A DNA stretch of 64,000 nucleotides. Origin: Acidimicrobiia bacterium. GTDB taxonomy: Bacteria; Actinomycetota; Acidimicrobiia; Acidimicrobiales; MedAcidi-G1. The position numbers were made by a program, and so were the translations under genes. The stretch is taken from contig DUCC01000011.1 of the NCBI GenBank assembly GCA_012959995.1, forward strand, positions 59,996 through 123,995, given 5' to 3'. Shown piece by piece: positions 18,745 to 28,561 of this stretch. The stretch's first letter is position 1. Each line of letters opens with the position of its first letter. The notes below the pieces were generated by a model, which was not told the origin of the DNA, did not search any database, and saw only the letters and a program-made list of their open reading frames with translations.

Positions 18745-20091
18745 CTAAAACTCCAGCAACGCTTGTTCGACGACTTCTGGCATAGCGGGGTGAATGTAAA
18801 ACTGCCCGCGAGCCATTTGGTCAACCGTTTGCCCAAAAGCCATGCCTTGAATAAGTTGTTGAATGAGCGTCGGAGCATGAGGCCCAATTAAATGGGCGCC
18901 CAGCAAAAGGCGGGTTTTAGGGTCGGCTAAAAGTTTGACAAAACCGGCGGTGTCTTCCATAGCCCACCCATACGCAGTATCGGCGTAGTCGCGTTGAGCG
19001 ACCAAATAAGGAAGGCCTTGAGCGTCTAAGTCGCGTTGGTTGGCGCCGATAGTAGCAATTTGCGGATGGCCAAACACTGCGTAAGGGGCCAGCGAACGGT
19101 CCACCGAATGGAGGTCCTCCGGGTAAGTCAGGTTATGTAAAACCACCTTGGCGTCGGCGTTGGCTAAATGCTTCAACTGAACAGGGTTGGTGATGTCGCC
19201 TAAGGCCCAAACGTTGGGTACCACGGTTTGTAAATGTTCGTCAGTAAGCACGTGACCGCGCTCATTGACGGTTATGCCGCCGGCGGTCACGTCCAGAGTG
19301 TCGCTATTGGGTTGGCGTCCGGTAGCCACCAAAAGTTGATCAGCGACTAGGGTGGATCCATCAGATAGGTCAAGGGTGAAGTCTTTTTCGTGGCGCACGG
19401 CATCAACGGTGACCCCCATGACGAGATCCATGCGCTGGCCATAGATTTCGGTAATGCGTTCCGAAATAGCGGTATCCATTTCGCGAAGCAAATGATGGCT
19501 TCGGTTTACCATGGTCACCTTGCTGCCCAAAGCAGCAAAAACATGGGCCATTTCTACGGCAATAAACCCACCGCCCAAAATGACCAGATGGCGAGGAAGC
19601 TCATCTAAGCGCATGACCGAATCTGAGGTGACGTAAGGGCTTTCCGCTAAGCCCGGCACTTCAGGGATAACCGGGCGCGCTCCGGCTGCTAAAACAATAC
19701 GTTCAGCGGTGACCGTTTGGCCATTGATTTCGACCGTGCGTTCGCCGATGAACCGAGCAGAATGTGGATACACCGTGGTGTTGGCTAAAGACTCTCGATA
19801 GGCCAACCCGCTTTCGGCAATAGGGTCAATGCGGCCAAACACGCGGTCCCGGATGGCCGGCCAATCTGCGCCATCGAAAGAAGTTTTGAGCCCGAAACCT
19901 GCACTATTTTGCGCTTGGTAAGCCCGGTCAGCGGTATGGACAAACATTTTTGATGGAATGCACCCACGATTCAAACAGGTGCCACCAAAAACCCAAGGCT
20001 CCGCTATAGCAACATCCCAGTGGCGGTGATCGCCGCCCGTAACTGAGTTGCCAGAACCGGCACCGATTATTAGCAGATCATGATGGGGCAT
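18745..20091 (-). CDS. mtr: Mycothione reductase-like flavoprotein disulfide reductase
   Basis: Reduces mycothiol disulfide with NADPH. 448 residues. The redox-active pair is C39/C44 in GGTCLNRGCIPSKMF. Features that point to Mtr rather than lipoamide dehydrogenase are the IIGAGSGNS start, RVFGRIDPIAESG, the AYGWAMEDT segment and the C-terminal GQFYIHPAMPEVVEQALL, all close to the mycobacterial enzyme as I recall it. Dihydrolipoamide dehydrogenase is the alternative, tempting because gcvP is the upstream neighbour, but the motifs favour Mtr. Confidence 0.85.
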   Translation of the reverse strand: MPHHDLLIIGAGSGNSVTGGDHRHWDVAIAEPWVFGGTCLNRGCIPSKMFVHTADRAYQAQNSAGFGLKTSFDGADWPAIRDRVFGRIDPIAESGLAYRESLANTTVYPHSARFIGERTVEINGQTVTAERIVLAAGARPVIPEVPGLAESPYVTSDSVMRLDELPRHLVILGGGFIAVEMAHVFAALGSKVTMVNRSHHLLREMDTAISERITEIYGQRMDLVMGVTVDAVRHEKDFTLDLSDGSTLVADQLLVATGRQPNSDTLDVTAGGITVNERGHVLTDEHLQTVVPNVWALGDITNPVQLKHLANADAKVVLHNLTYPEDLHSVDRSLAPYAVFGHPQIATIGANQRDLDAQGLPYLVAQRDYADTAYGWAMEDTAGFVKLLADPKTRLLLGAHLIGPHAPTLIQQLIQGMAFGQTVDQMARGQFYIHPAMPEVVEQALLEF

Positions 20092-20152
20092 GGTTTCTCC
20101 GAACGAAGCTTAGATAAAAAGAAACCCTAGCCGCAGAGATTCTCTTCCCTCT

Positions 20153-23035
20153 CTACGATGTCTCTCGATAATCATCGAGGGAAGGACAAGCGCAAACCAA
20201 GTTTTTATCCCCGTAAGCGGCATCTATGCGGCCCACCGGTGGCCAGTACTTGTCCTTTTGTAAATAAGAAAGCGGGTAAGCCGCCAACTCTCGCGAATAG
20301 GGGCGATCCCACGATCCAGCGAGATCTTGAGCGGTATGCGGAGCGTTAACCAATGGGTTGTTTTCGGCCGGCCAATCGCCTTGAGTTACCTGGCGCACCT
20401 CTTGGGCGATGGCCACCATGGCATCGCAGAAAGAATCCAGCGTGGCCAAACTCTCCGACTCGGTAGGTTCCACCATGAGGGTTCCCACTACGGGAAAAGA
20501 AACGGTCGGTGCGTGAAAGCCGTAATCGATAAGGCGTTTGCAAAGATCATCGGCAGAAACACCGGCCTCTTTAACCCATCGGGTATCCAAGATACATTCA
20601 TGGGCCACTAAAGAATTCTCGCCACGGTAAAGAACTGGAAAGTCATCGCTTAACCGGGCGGCGATGTAGTTGGCCGACAAAATCGCTATCTCAGAGGCCT
20701 CGGTAAGCCCGGTACCACCCATCAAGGTGATGTAGGCCCAAGTGATGGGCAACACCCCAGCAGACCCCCACGGAGCAGCAGAAATAGCTCCTACGCCAGT
20801 TGCGGGGCCGGCCTCTTTGACCACCGGGTGGTTGGGTAAAAAGGGTGCTAAGTGAGCGCCCACCCCGATGGGCCCCACCCCGGGGCCGCCACCGCCATGA
20901 GGTATGCAAAAAGTTTTATGCAAATTGAGATGCGAAACATCAGCGCCAAAGCGCCCCGGACGGGCTAAACCCACCATGGCGTTGAGGTTGGCGCCATCTA
21001 AATAAACTTGACCCCCAGCATCGTGGACCCTGGCGCAAATTTGCGTAATCTCGGGCTCAAAAACCCCATGAGTTGACGGGTAGGTGATCATGAAAGTAGA
21101 GAGTTCCTTGGCATGGAGAGTCGCTAACTCATCTAAATGCTTAAGATCAACGTTCCCTTGGTCATCGCACTCCACCACGACCACCTTGAGGCCGGCCATG
21201 ACGGCGCTGGCCGCATTGGTTCCGTGTGCCGAAGCAGGTATGAGGCAAATGGTGCGCTCTGGGTGGCCTTGCTGGTGGTGCCACGCCTGAATGGCCAGCA
21301 ACCCGGCCAACTCGCCTTGTGACCCAGCGTTGGGCTGTAAAGAAACGGCGGCGTACCCAGTAATTTCCACCAGCATTTGCTCAAGGTCAGCAATCAACTC
21401 GTGATAGCCCGCCACCTGCTCGGCGGGGGCATAAGGATGCAGGCCAGAAAACTCCGGCCAGGTAATCGGCATCATTTCAGTGGTGGCGTTGAGCTTCATG
21501 GTGCAGGATCCCAAAGGAATCATGGTGCGGTCTAAAGCGAGGTCGCGGTCCGATAAGCGCCGGAGCCAACGCAACATTTCGGTTTCACTTTGATGCGCTA
21601 AGAAGCAGGCGGCCTGGCAAAAATCCGAAGTTCGTTGCAACGATGATGGAATGCCGTCGGAAGTCGAGGCATCGATCTCAACCACCGAGAGGCCAGAAAG
21701 ACCAAAGGCTTCCCAAATGGTTTCGACTACTTCGCTGCTGGTGGTTTCATCCAAGCTAAAGGCCACATGGTCTTGGTCAACGAGGCGAAGGTTTACTTGC
21801 CCTTGGCGTGCCGCCTCGACGATTTGTTCCGCCTGACCTGGAGCATGAATGGTGGCGGTGTCAAAAAAAGATTCGGCAGTCGAGCGAAACCCGTGTTGAG
21901 CGAGGCCCGCTACGGTCACCGCCGTCAAGCGGTGCACCCGTTGGGCAATACGTTTGAGGCCTTCTGGGCCGTGGTAAGCAGCGTAAAGCGCAGCCACGAT
22001 GGCTAAGAGCACTTGGGCCGTGCAAATATTTGAGGTGGCCCGTTCTCGACGAATATGTTGCTCACGGGTTTGCAAAGCCAAACGCTGTGCTGGTTGACCG
22101 TTTACGTCAACGGAGGTACCCACCAAGCGGCCGGGAAGCATCCGTTGGTGTTTTTGGTTAACGGCCATAAACCCGGCATGTGGGCCACCGAAACCCATGG
22201 GAACGCCGAACCGTTGAGCGGAACCCACCACAACGTCAACCCCTAATTCTCCCGGGGGAGTGATTAAACAAAGGGCGAGCAAATCGGCGGCTACTGCTAC
22301 CCCTGCGCCGTTTTTATGAAAGCGTTCAACTACCGGGGAGAGGTCGCGAAGTTGGCCATCTCCGCCGGGATACTGGACTAAAACACCGAAGCAACCGTCA
22401 GTGATGGGGTCGTTCCACGGGTCACCCACCAAGATATCTAACCCTAAAGGAGTGGCGCGAGTGCGGAGAACGTCAACGGTTTGTGGGTGGCACTGCTCAT
22501 CAATGAAAAAAGTGTCCCCTTTGCCGCGTCCGGCCCGATGCAAAAGCGCCATGGCTTCAGCGCCTGCGGTGGATTCATCAAGCAAAGAAGCGTTCGCTAT
22601 TTCCATGCCTGCCAGGTCGGCAACCATGCTTTGAAAGGCTAATAAAACTTCAAGGCGCCCTTGGGATATCTCTGGCTGGTAGGGGGTATAAGCGGTATAC
22701 CAACCGGGGTTCTCCAACACATTGCGCACAATGACCGAGGGGGTAAAGGTGTCGTGCCAGCCTGCTCCTAAACAACTGGTAAAGACACTGTTTTTGTCGG
22801 CTAAGACCCGGAGTCGATCAAGAACCTCGGCTTCTGAAACGGGCCCGGGAAGGTTTAAAGGCTCAGTGGAACGAATAGAGGTGGGTACCGTTTGGTCAAT
22901 GAGTTCTCGAAGCGAACTCATCCCGATGGTCTCAAGCATGTGTTGACGATCAGACAGACTCGGGCCAATATGGCGAGGCACAAACTCGGCCGGGCTGAAG
23001 AGTTCTTCTAATGGGCGAAAAGACGTTTTGGTCAT
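20153..23035 (-). CDS. gcvP: Glycine dehydrogenase (decarboxylating), P protein
   Basis: PLP enzyme that decarboxylates glycine and loads the aminomethyl group onto GcvH. From the ATG at 23035 it has 960 residues, the usual length of the single-chain P protein. The start has GAGG five bases upstream (23044-23041) and the product begins [13 protein letters not shown]. The PLP lysine lies in [20 protein letters not shown] in the C-terminal half, and FVPRHIGPS near the N-terminus is a family hallmark. The 5' region carries a tandem glycine riboswitch. The open frame continues upstream through the riboswitch but is not coding there. Confidence 0.97.
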   Translation of the reverse strand: MTKTSFRPLEELFSPAEFVPRHIGPSLSDRQHMLETIGMSSLRELIDQTVPTSIRSTEPLNLPGPVSEAEVLDRLRVLADKNSVFTSCLGAGWHDTFTPSVIVRNVLENPGWYTAYTPYQPEISQGRLEVLLAFQSMVADLAGMEIANASLLDESTAGAEAMALLHRAGRGKGDTFFIDEQCHPQTVDVLRTRATPLGLDILVGDPWNDPITDGCFGVLVQYPGGDGQLRDLSPVVERFHKNGAGVAVAADLLALCLITPPGELGVDVVVGSAQRFGVPMGFGGPHAGFMAVNQKHQRMLPGRLVGTSVDVNGQPAQRLALQTREQHIRRERATSNICTAQVLLAIVAALYAAYHGPEGLKRIAQRVHRLTAVTVAGLAQHGFRSTAESFFDTATIHAPGQAEQIVEAARQGQVNLRLVDQDHVAFSLDETTSSEVVETIWEAFGLSGLSVVEIDASTSDGIPSSLQRTSDFCQAACFLAHQSETEMLRWLRRLSDRDLALDRTMIPLGSCTMKLNATTEMMPITWPEFSGLHPYAPAEQVAGYHELIADLEQMLVEITGYAAVSLQPNAGSQGELAGLLAIQAWHHQQGHPERTICLIPASAHGTNAASAVMAGLKVVVVECDDQGNVDLKHLDELATLHAKELSTFMITYPSTHGVFEPEITQICARVHDAGGQVYLDGANLNAMVGLARPGRFGADVSHLNLHKTFCIPHGGGGPGVGPIGVGAHLAPFLPNHPVVKEAGPATGVGAISAAPWGSAGVLPITWAYITLMGGTGLTEASEIAILSANYIAARLSDDFPVLYRGENSLVAHECILDTRWVKEAGVSADDLCKRLIDYGFHAPTVSFPVVGTLMVEPTESESLATLDSFCDAMVAIAQEVRQVTQGDWPAENNPLVNAPHTAQDLAGSWDRPYSRELAAYPLSYLQKDKYWPPVGRIDAAYGDKNLVCACPSLDDYRETS

Positions 23036-23040
23036 CGGTT

Positions 23041-23049
23041 CCTCAGAGG
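23041..23049 (-). promoter_or_regulatory. gcvP ribosome binding site overlapping a riboswitch switch strand
   Basis: On the minus strand CCTCTGAGG (23049-23041) contains the Shine-Dalgarno GAGG. Its CCUCUG part (23049-23044) is the exact complement of CAGAGG (23088-23083), the 3' strand of P1 of aptamer II. Pairing without glycine would cover the ribosome site; glycine-stabilised P1 would free it. The complementarity is seen; the mechanism is inferred. Confidence 0.6.
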
Positions 23050-23078
23050 TATGGGTACGTACGCATAGGGATAACGCA

Positions 23079-23250
23079 CCCTCCTCTGTCCGAAACCTGA
23101 GAGATGGACTGCAGAAACCTGCAGCTTGCCCCGTCGGTGGGTCGCAAAACGACCGCTCTCCAGAGTGCCGGCCACTGCGGTCCGGTTGCCTGAGAGTTTC
23201 CGAGGGCGGTTGCTCCTTCGGCGCTTCGGTATTCCGAAGCTCTCCCACAG
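23079..23250 (-). ncRNA. Tandem glycine riboswitch
   Basis: Two consecutive glycine aptamers read on the minus strand upstream of gcvP. Aptamer I runs from about 23250 to 23166 and contains GGGAGAGC, the CCGAAGGAGCAA core (about 23221-23210) and CTCTCAGGCAA (23195 onward). Aptamer II runs from about 23165 to 23079 with GGAGAGCGG, CACCGACGGGGCAA and CTCTCAGGTTT. Both cores match the family consensus. P1 of aptamer II is CUCUG (23165-23161) with CAGAG (23088-23084). No intrinsic terminator lies between the riboswitch and gcvP, so control is probably at translation. Confidence 0.93.
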
Positions 23251-23428
23251 TGGTGTAGTCAGCACTGCTTAGGTTAGCGGGGTTAACACGGTTTGAGGGA
23301 GATCATCGGCGTCATGTGGTCTCAGAGTCATCATGACGCGGAATTTGGTGAGGGGGTCTGGAGGGGGAGTGCGGGGCGGTAGGGTCGCGAGGTACTTTTT
23401 ATTTGCCAACGATGCAGAAATAGTTTAA

Positions 23429-24268
23429 ATGACCGTAGATCGCCAAGAAATCTCCTTGCTTGTTATGGCCGGAGGTCTGGGTTCGCGCTTTGGCGGCAAC
23501 AAACAGTTGGTGGCGGTAGGGCCCAATGGGGAAGCTTTTTTGGATTACGCCATAAACGATGCCCATGACCTGGGGCTCGGGCAAGTGGTAATCGTGGCCC
23601 GCACCGACCTTCAAGCACCGCTTCGTGCCCACCTAGACGCTCAACATGGTGAGGATTTTCCGGTAACCATCGTGCATCAAGACACTTACGGCCCGACCCG
23701 AGCCAAACCGTGGGGAACCGGGCACGCCGTGTTGAGTGCCACAAGTGCGTTAACCGGGCCCGTGGTGGTGGTTAATGCCGACGACCATTATGGATCTACT
23801 GGTATCGCCCAGGCCGTTAAAGCCCTCGAAGGCACGGAAGGTAATGCTGCGGTATTGGTTGCTTTCGAATTGGGTCGCACCTTGTCTGCTACTGGTTCGG
23901 TTTCTCGAGGGGTCTGTCGGATTTCTCAGGGGTGTTTAGAAGAGTTGGTAGAGACACACGGGATTCGCGCTGAAGGGAACCGTATTTTGGCTGATGACCC
24001 TTCAGGTGAACTGTCAGCTGATGCGCCGGTCTCTATGAACTTGTGGGGGTTGAGCGGCGAGGCAGTGGATCGCTTAGCTGGACAGTGGGCCTCGTTTTAC
24101 GCGCAAAACAGCGACGACCCTTCGGCCGAGTTTTTACTTCCCGAAGCACTGGATCAACAGCGGGCCGAAGGGCTTCTCGAAGTGTTGGTGGTGCGGTCAA
24201 AAGAAAAATGGACCGGGGTTACCAGCCGAAAAGACCTCAAAGCAGCCCAAGCAGCTTTTGCCGGCTAA
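23429..24268 (+). CDS. Nucleotidyltransferase family protein
   Basis: 279 residues with the NTP-transferase signature VMAGGLGSRFGGNKQ at about residues 11-25 and a metal-binding NADDHYG at about 114-120, the two hallmarks of sugar-phosphate nucleotidyltransferases. The lysine after the GG loop (GNKQ) is kept. The sugar substrate cannot be named; the C-terminal half is shorter than in GalU or RmlA and has no second domain. It is divergent from gcvP, with about 180 bases between it and the riboswitch, and overlaps the convergent nucleotidase by 4 bases. Confidence 0.8.
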   Translation: MTVDRQEISLLVMAGGLGSRFGGNKQLVAVGPNGEAFLDYAINDAHDLGLGQVVIVARTDLQAPLRAHLDAQHGEDFPVTIVHQDTYGPTRAKPWGTGHAVLSATSALTGPVVVVNADDHYGSTGIAQAVKALEGTEGNAAVLVAFELGRTLSATGSVSRGVCRISQGCLEELVETHGIRAEGNRILADDPSGELSADAPVSMNLWGLSGEAVDRLAGQWASFYAQNSDDPSAEFLLPEALDQQRAEGLLEVLVVRSKEKWTGVTSRKDLKAAQAAFAG

Positions 24269-24906
24269 TGCTCAGCTAAACGGGCATCGTCGAAGTCGAG
24301 GCCCGGGAGCTCGGGCTGCAGGTTGAAGCCCATTTCAGAAGCCAAGGTGAGGATGGTTTGCTCGCATTCCAGCCAGTTTGTTACACGCGGCCCGGCTAGT
24401 TTTTGGTTGTAGGGAGCGTCAAAGACAATGACCGTGTTCCCTGAGTCACGCAAACCGTTTACGTTGTGTGCCGCATCATCAATGTAAATGTCGGCTTCGA
24501 TCTCTGGCTTATCACCGAGAAAGCAAATATCTCGGTAGGGGATTCGTGACTGGTCGAGCCATTCCACGGTATCGGTGACGGCTGTGGCATGACCCCAATT
24601 GACATAAAGACGGTGGGTGATAATGCGTATCCACACCCCGGCATCGGAGAGGCGCCAGAGCACCTCGGAAGCATTTTCAAAAACAGGCATGGAACGCAAC
24701 ATGCGATGTTCGTTAACCGCTAAATGGTGGAGTTCTTTGAATTGGTCTCCGGTGAGGTTCCATTCGGCAAAATCCCAGCCTCGTTGGTCGGGGAGGCTGG
24801 CCGGGTCGACGTTGAGTTCCTGGGCTACCACGGAGCGAAAAGCGGTGGTGTAGTCGCCGCAAACACCGTCGAGGTCAACACCGAGAATTAAGGTTTCTTT
24901 AGTCAT
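24265..24906 (-). CDS. HAD-superfamily 5'(3')-deoxyribonucleotidase-like protein
   Basis: 213 residues from the ATG at 24906. HAD motif I reads VDLDGVCGDY (nucleophile and acid aspartates). Motif III and the C-terminal DDAAHNVNGLRDSG match NT5C-type nucleotidases, which dephosphorylate nucleoside monophosphates. The cap region (GWDFAEWNLTGDQF) is the family's small helical insert. Which nucleotide it uses is unknown. Confidence 0.78.
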   Translation of the reverse strand: MTKETLILGVDLDGVCGDYTTAFRSVVAQELNVDPASLPDQRGWDFAEWNLTGDQFKELHHLAVNEHRMLRSMPVFENASEVLWRLSDAGVWIRIITHRLYVNWGHATAVTDTVEWLDQSRIPYRDICFLGDKPEIEADIYIDDAAHNVNGLRDSGNTVIVFDAPYNQKLAGPRVTNWLECEQTILTLASEMGFNLQPELPGLDFDDARLAEH

Positions 24907-24951
24907 AGAAGAGACGCTACCGTCCGCAGTCTTTTCTTGGCCAGAAAGCAC

Positions 24952-24987
24952 AAAACCCCCTGCGGCCCGAAAGCCACAGGGGGTTTT
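24952..24987 (-). terminator. Intrinsic terminator of the small membrane protein gene
   Basis: An 11-bp perfect stem AAAACCCCCTG/CAGGGGGTTTT (24952-24962 with 24977-24987) plus an inner GGC/GCC pair, ending in a T run on the minus strand. It begins 13 bases after the stop of the gene at 25000-25320. The symmetric A/T flanks could also serve plus-strand transcripts. Confidence 0.85.
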
Positions 24988-24999
24988 GCGAAAAACGAA

Positions 25000-25320
25000 T
25001 TAGCCGCGGGCGAGACCCTTGCCAAGGGCGCTGATTGCTGCGTCTTTGACTGGGATAAAGGCCACAATGGCGATTGCTGTTGCTACGTCGGTACCGAAGT
25101 CACCCAATTGAGCGATTTCAACTCCGCCGTAACCGAGTGCACCTACCTCGGAAAGCATTACGAACAGGTAAGCCCAAATGAGGTTCAGGTTTGTTCCAAC
25201 GAGTGGAAGGCCCTTAAGCATTCCGTTTACGCCAGCCAAATCTAAAATGCTGTTGATTACTGCCATGACGCCCTGGAAGACCATTGCAAGAATGATCAGT
25301 CCGAGAATTGTTGCCATCAT
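25000..25320 (-). CDS. Small hypothetical membrane protein
   Basis: 106 residues, not recognised. Very hydrophobic, with segments at about 3-24, 47-66 and 76-92, few charges, and a basic tail GKGLARG. Support for a real gene: AAAGGGG upstream of the paired ATG codons at 25318-25320 and 25315-25317, an isolated position with gaps of 183 and 93 bases on its two sides, and a strong dedicated terminator. No holin or transporter motif is clear. The N-terminus could be an uncleaved signal. Confidence 0.65.
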   Translation of the reverse strand: MMATILGLIILAMVFQGVMAVINSILDLAGVNGMLKGLPLVGTNLNLIWAYLFVMLSEVGALGYGGVEIAQLGDFGTDVATAIAIVAFIPVKDAAISALGKGLARG

Positions 25321-25503
25321 AATGATGTATCCCCTTTATATGGTTAGCTCGGTCAAGCCGGAATTGACCTGTCCGAGTAATCACTAAACGGTAGATGGGT
25401 CTTTGGTGGTTGTACAGGGATCACCGTCAAAGGTGTAGTGAGGCGACTACGCAACGTGAAACAGGGTTTTTGGTGTTTCAGTAGGGTTACGAAAATATTG
25501 CGG

Positions 25504-26952
25504 TCAGGTTGAGATGGTTTCTTCGTGGTAATCCTCTTCGACATTGACTTGCCACACGTCGTGATCGGCACCGAGCAAATTTTCTACCGTCAACATGGCA
25601 GTCAACATGGAGTGGTCTTGGTTGTTGTATCGATGCATGCCGTTGCGCCCCACCGGGTGAACGTTGCTGGCGTGTTCGGAGAGCCACCCACGGAGCACCT
25701 CTACGTTGGCTCGGTAAGCAGCGTCGTACATTGGGTAAGCCCTCGGCATGCGCACCACATGGCCTCCTTGCACCAGGGCGAGGTCAACGAGGCCCAACAC
25801 GGAGAGTTCTTTGGTGGCTTGAGCAATTAAGTCCTCATCGCTCGCTTCCCACAAGTGGTCGCCTTCGGTGACGAAATACTCTAGCCCTAAACAAGTGCGA
25901 CCTTCTTTTACCATGTGTGGTGACCATTGGCCAAAGTTTTGTACGCGCCCTACCTCAACGTCTGGAGAATGGATGTAGATCCAGTTGTCGTCAAACCCCT
26001 CCTCGACCGGAACAATTAAGGCCACGGTAAGAAAATCGCGAAAAGTTAGCGAATCGGCGGCCAACTGCACCTCATGAGGAACCGGAGGGTCCATGGCCTT
26101 GAGTAAGTGGGGGAGCGGCATAGAAGAAATGATGTCACTAGCCGGAAAAACTGAAGGTCCCGAAGGCCCCGTGCTATGAACCGAAGTGGCACGGCCTTCT
26201 GCGTGTTCGATGCGAGTCACGTGGTGTTCCAGGTGAACCGTGCTGCCCTGATCGGTAACCAGTTGATGACATCTTTCCCACATCATGCCGGGGCCGAAAC
26301 GAGGGTATTCAAACTCTTCAATAAGGCTGGTGATCTCTTTTTGGTTGCGCTTTGGCAAGAGCGAATTCACCACGGCACTAAAAAGCGACAAGTTTTTAAT
26401 GCGCTGAGCAGCCCAGTCGGCTTGCAACTGGTGCGCTGGGACGCCCCACACTTTTTCGGTATAAGTTTTAAAAAACTTGCGATAAAGACGCCACCCAAAC
26501 CTGCTCGCTACCCAGCCTTCAAAGTTTGTGAGATCTTTAGGTGGCCGTAGCCGCACCCAAACGTAAGAAAGCACGCAAAGCGCTGATTCCCAAAGCCCTA
26601 AATTCCGAAGAGCGTTACTGGCTTTTAATGGGTAATCGTAGAATTTGCCCTGGTAGTAAATGCGGCTCATTCGCGGCCGTAATAAAAAATCGTCATCGTC
26701 GAGAATCTCGTGCCAAAGTGCCGAAACCACGGAAACCTTAGTGAAAAACCGGTGACCGCCAATGTCGAATCGCCACCCGTCGCGTTCAACGGTTCGGCTA
26801 ATCCCACCCACTACTGGGTCAGATTCTAAAACCGTTGCGGTGAGCCCGGCTTGACCTATTTTGTAGGCAGCGGTAAGTCCGGCTGGACCAGCACCAATAA
26901 TGATTGCGATTGGCTGCCAGGGTTCGGTGGTGTTGGGGGCTTGCTCAATCAT
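25504..26952 (-). CDS. FAD-dependent oxidoreductase (amine oxidase / UDP-galactopyranose mutase-like)
   Basis: 482 residues from the ATG at 26952. The dinucleotide-binding N-terminus reads IIIGAGPAGLTAAYKIG, followed by ESDPVVGGISRTV and FDIGGHRFFTK, the pattern of protoporphyrinogen-oxidase-like and UDP-galactopyranose-mutase-like flavoproteins. The combination with two neighbouring GT-C glycosyltransferases suggests a role in cell-envelope sugar metabolism, but this is contextual. It is divergent from the first glycosyltransferase, with 70 bases between starts. Confidence 0.8.
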   Translation of the reverse strand: MIEQAPNTTEPWQPIAIIIGAGPAGLTAAYKIGQAGLTATVLESDPVVGGISRTVERDGWRFDIGGHRFFTKVSVVSALWHEILDDDDFLLRPRMSRIYYQGKFYDYPLKASNALRNLGLWESALCVLSYVWVRLRPPKDLTNFEGWVASRFGWRLYRKFFKTYTEKVWGVPAHQLQADWAAQRIKNLSLFSAVVNSLLPKRNQKEITSLIEEFEYPRFGPGMMWERCHQLVTDQGSTVHLEHHVTRIEHAEGRATSVHSTGPSGPSVFPASDIISSMPLPHLLKAMDPPVPHEVQLAADSLTFRDFLTVALIVPVEEGFDDNWIYIHSPDVEVGRVQNFGQWSPHMVKEGRTCLGLEYFVTEGDHLWEASDEDLIAQATKELSVLGLVDLALVQGGHVVRMPRAYPMYDAAYRANVEVLRGWLSEHASNVHPVGRNGMHRYNNQDHSMLTAMLTVENLLGADHDVWQVNVEEDYHEETIST

Positions 26953-27022
26953 GGATGCCTTAAAGTAAAGAGTTGAGCGAGCATACCCAACCGAAGAAGG
27001 CTGAGGAGTACCCTTACTTTCT

Positions 27023-28558
27023 GTGCTTAGCAAAAGAAAGCAAGATGCCGCCCCGGAGTGGATGACGCCCGCCAGTGTGTTGGTCGGGTTCATAACCCTG
27101 GGTGGGGTGATCCTAAGGTTTTACGCAGGGACACCACTCTGGTTGGACGAAGCTATTTCAGCAGCTTTGGCCGGTGAAGGGCTCGGTGAGCTTTTTGAAG
27201 GTCTACGCAATGACGGCCATCCGCCATTTTACTATTTACTACTCATGGGGTGGACTAAACTCTTTGGCGGATCAGATGGAGCAGTGCGCGCTCTTTCTGG
27301 GGTGATCTCCGTATTTTCTCTCGTTGCTGCTGGGCTTTTGCTTCGGAAAGTAGCGGGCCGTTGGATGGCCTTGATGGCGGTGGGTGTGCTAGCGAGCAGT
27401 CCGTTTGCTATTCGTTACGCCACCGAAGTGCGCATGTACGCCCTGTTGGTGTTCTTGTTGCTGCTGGGGCATGGGGCCTTCGGGTTTGCCTGGGTAGATC
27501 CGACCCGGCGCCGACTGGCTGGGGTTGCCGCGGTCACCACGGCGTTAATTTATACCCACTATTGGTCACTTTTTTTACTGGCGGTGCTCGGGGCAGGGCT
27601 GATCTTTTTGCTCGGGGTAAAAGACCTAAACAATCGAAAAAAGGCCCGACGTTTGCTCTTGGCTATGAGTCTGGGGATGCTGCCATTTCTTCTGTGGCTC
27701 CCAACTTTTTTCACGCAACTGGCCCACACTGGAACCCCATGGTCGCCGGCACCGCGCCCTTCGGTGGTCGCCGCTTTGGCCTTAGAGGCCTACGGAGGAG
27801 GACGAGGTTCGGAGGCCCTTTTGGTGGCGGTCTTGTTTATGGTTCTTGTTTCGCTAGGGGTATGGTCACGGCCCTTCGCCGGGCAGGTCTTAGTTCTCGG
27901 TCTTACAGATTTACTGTGGTTGCGAGTAGCGGTGGGGGTTGGTGTGGCCACCATGGGGCTAGGGATGACGGTTAGTCTTCTCATGGGCTCGGCTTTTCAA
28001 GGTCGTTACGGAGTTTTTGCTTTTGTTCCCTTGGTGGCGGCGGCGGGCGTGGGCCTTGCTCGATTGCCCCGTCATTATGGGTTAGCGGTCTTGGTGGCTT
28101 TGGCGTTGCTTTCTGGAGTATCGGTAGCACGCGAACTTTCACGTGACCGAACGCAACTCGGAGAAGTGGCACAGCGCATAAATCAAGAAGGCCAGCCGGG
28201 AGACCTGGTGGTTTTTTGCCCTGATCAACTTGCCCCGGCGGGAAACCGACTCTTGGATGAATCGTTTGCGTTGTTGGCCTACCCAACGCTTGACACCGGA
28301 AAAACGGTCAACTGGAGTGATTACGCCAAAAGAAACTCAGCAACCGAAGTAAACGAAAAAGCTGATGAAATTTTGGCGCTTGGTGGCAACGATCACAGTA
28401 TTTGGCTGGTTTGGGTAGATGGGTACGCCACTTTCGGAAGCCAATGTGGCCAACTCCATAGGGCATTGGCCGAAGGTAGCAGTGGGTCGGACCGCATGAT
28501 TAATGCCGACGGTGACCGTTTTTACAATTCGGCGAACTTAACGCATTTTGGCGACTAG
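27023..28558 (+). CDS. GT-C family glycosyltransferase, ArnT/PMT-like
   Basis: 511 residues with about a dozen membrane segments. The first external loop carries the acidic pair typical of GT-C enzymes that use polyprenyl-phosphate sugars (PLWLDEAISAALAGEG, about 38-53), followed by HPPFYYLLLMGW, a strong glycosyltransferase family 39 feature. A soluble C-terminal part of about 130 residues follows. The GTG at 27023 gives a charged N-terminus; ATG at 27062 is an alternative. The second GT-C gene starts 3 bases after its stop. Donor and acceptor are unknown. Confidence 0.82.
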   Translation: MLSKRKQDAAPEWMTPASVLVGFITLGGVILRFYAGTPLWLDEAISAALAGEGLGELFEGLRNDGHPPFYYLLLMGWTKLFGGSDGAVRALSGVISVFSLVAAGLLLRKVAGRWMALMAVGVLASSPFAIRYATEVRMYALLVFLLLLGHGAFGFAWVDPTRRRLAGVAAVTTALIYTHYWSLFLLAVLGAGLIFLLGVKDLNNRKKARRLLLAMSLGMLPFLLWLPTFFTQLAHTGTPWSPAPRPSVVAALALEAYGGGRGSEALLVAVLFMVLVSLGVWSRPFAGQVLVLGLTDLLWLRVAVGVGVATMGLGMTVSLLMGSAFQGRYGVFAFVPLVAAAGVGLARLPRHYGLAVLVALALLSGVSVARELSRDRTQLGEVAQRINQEGQPGDLVVFCPDQLAPAGNRLLDESFALLAYPTLDTGKTVNWSDYAKRNSATEVNEKADEILALGGNDHSIWLVWVDGYATFGSQCGQLHRALAEGSSGSDRMINADGDRFYNSANLTHFGD

Positions 28559-28561
28559 AGA

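Noticed and set aside
19960..19990. A tRNA T-loop-like sequence (GATTCAAAC)
   Set aside because: It lies within the mycothione reductase gene and has no cloverleaf around it.
18745..20091. Lipoamide dehydrogenase (glycine cleavage L protein)
   Set aside because: Tempting next to gcvP, but the N- and C-terminal motifs match mycothione reductase.
23036..23248. An N-terminal extension of GcvP by 71 residues
   Set aside because: The open frame crosses the riboswitch; homologous protein sequence and a ribosome site begin at 23035.
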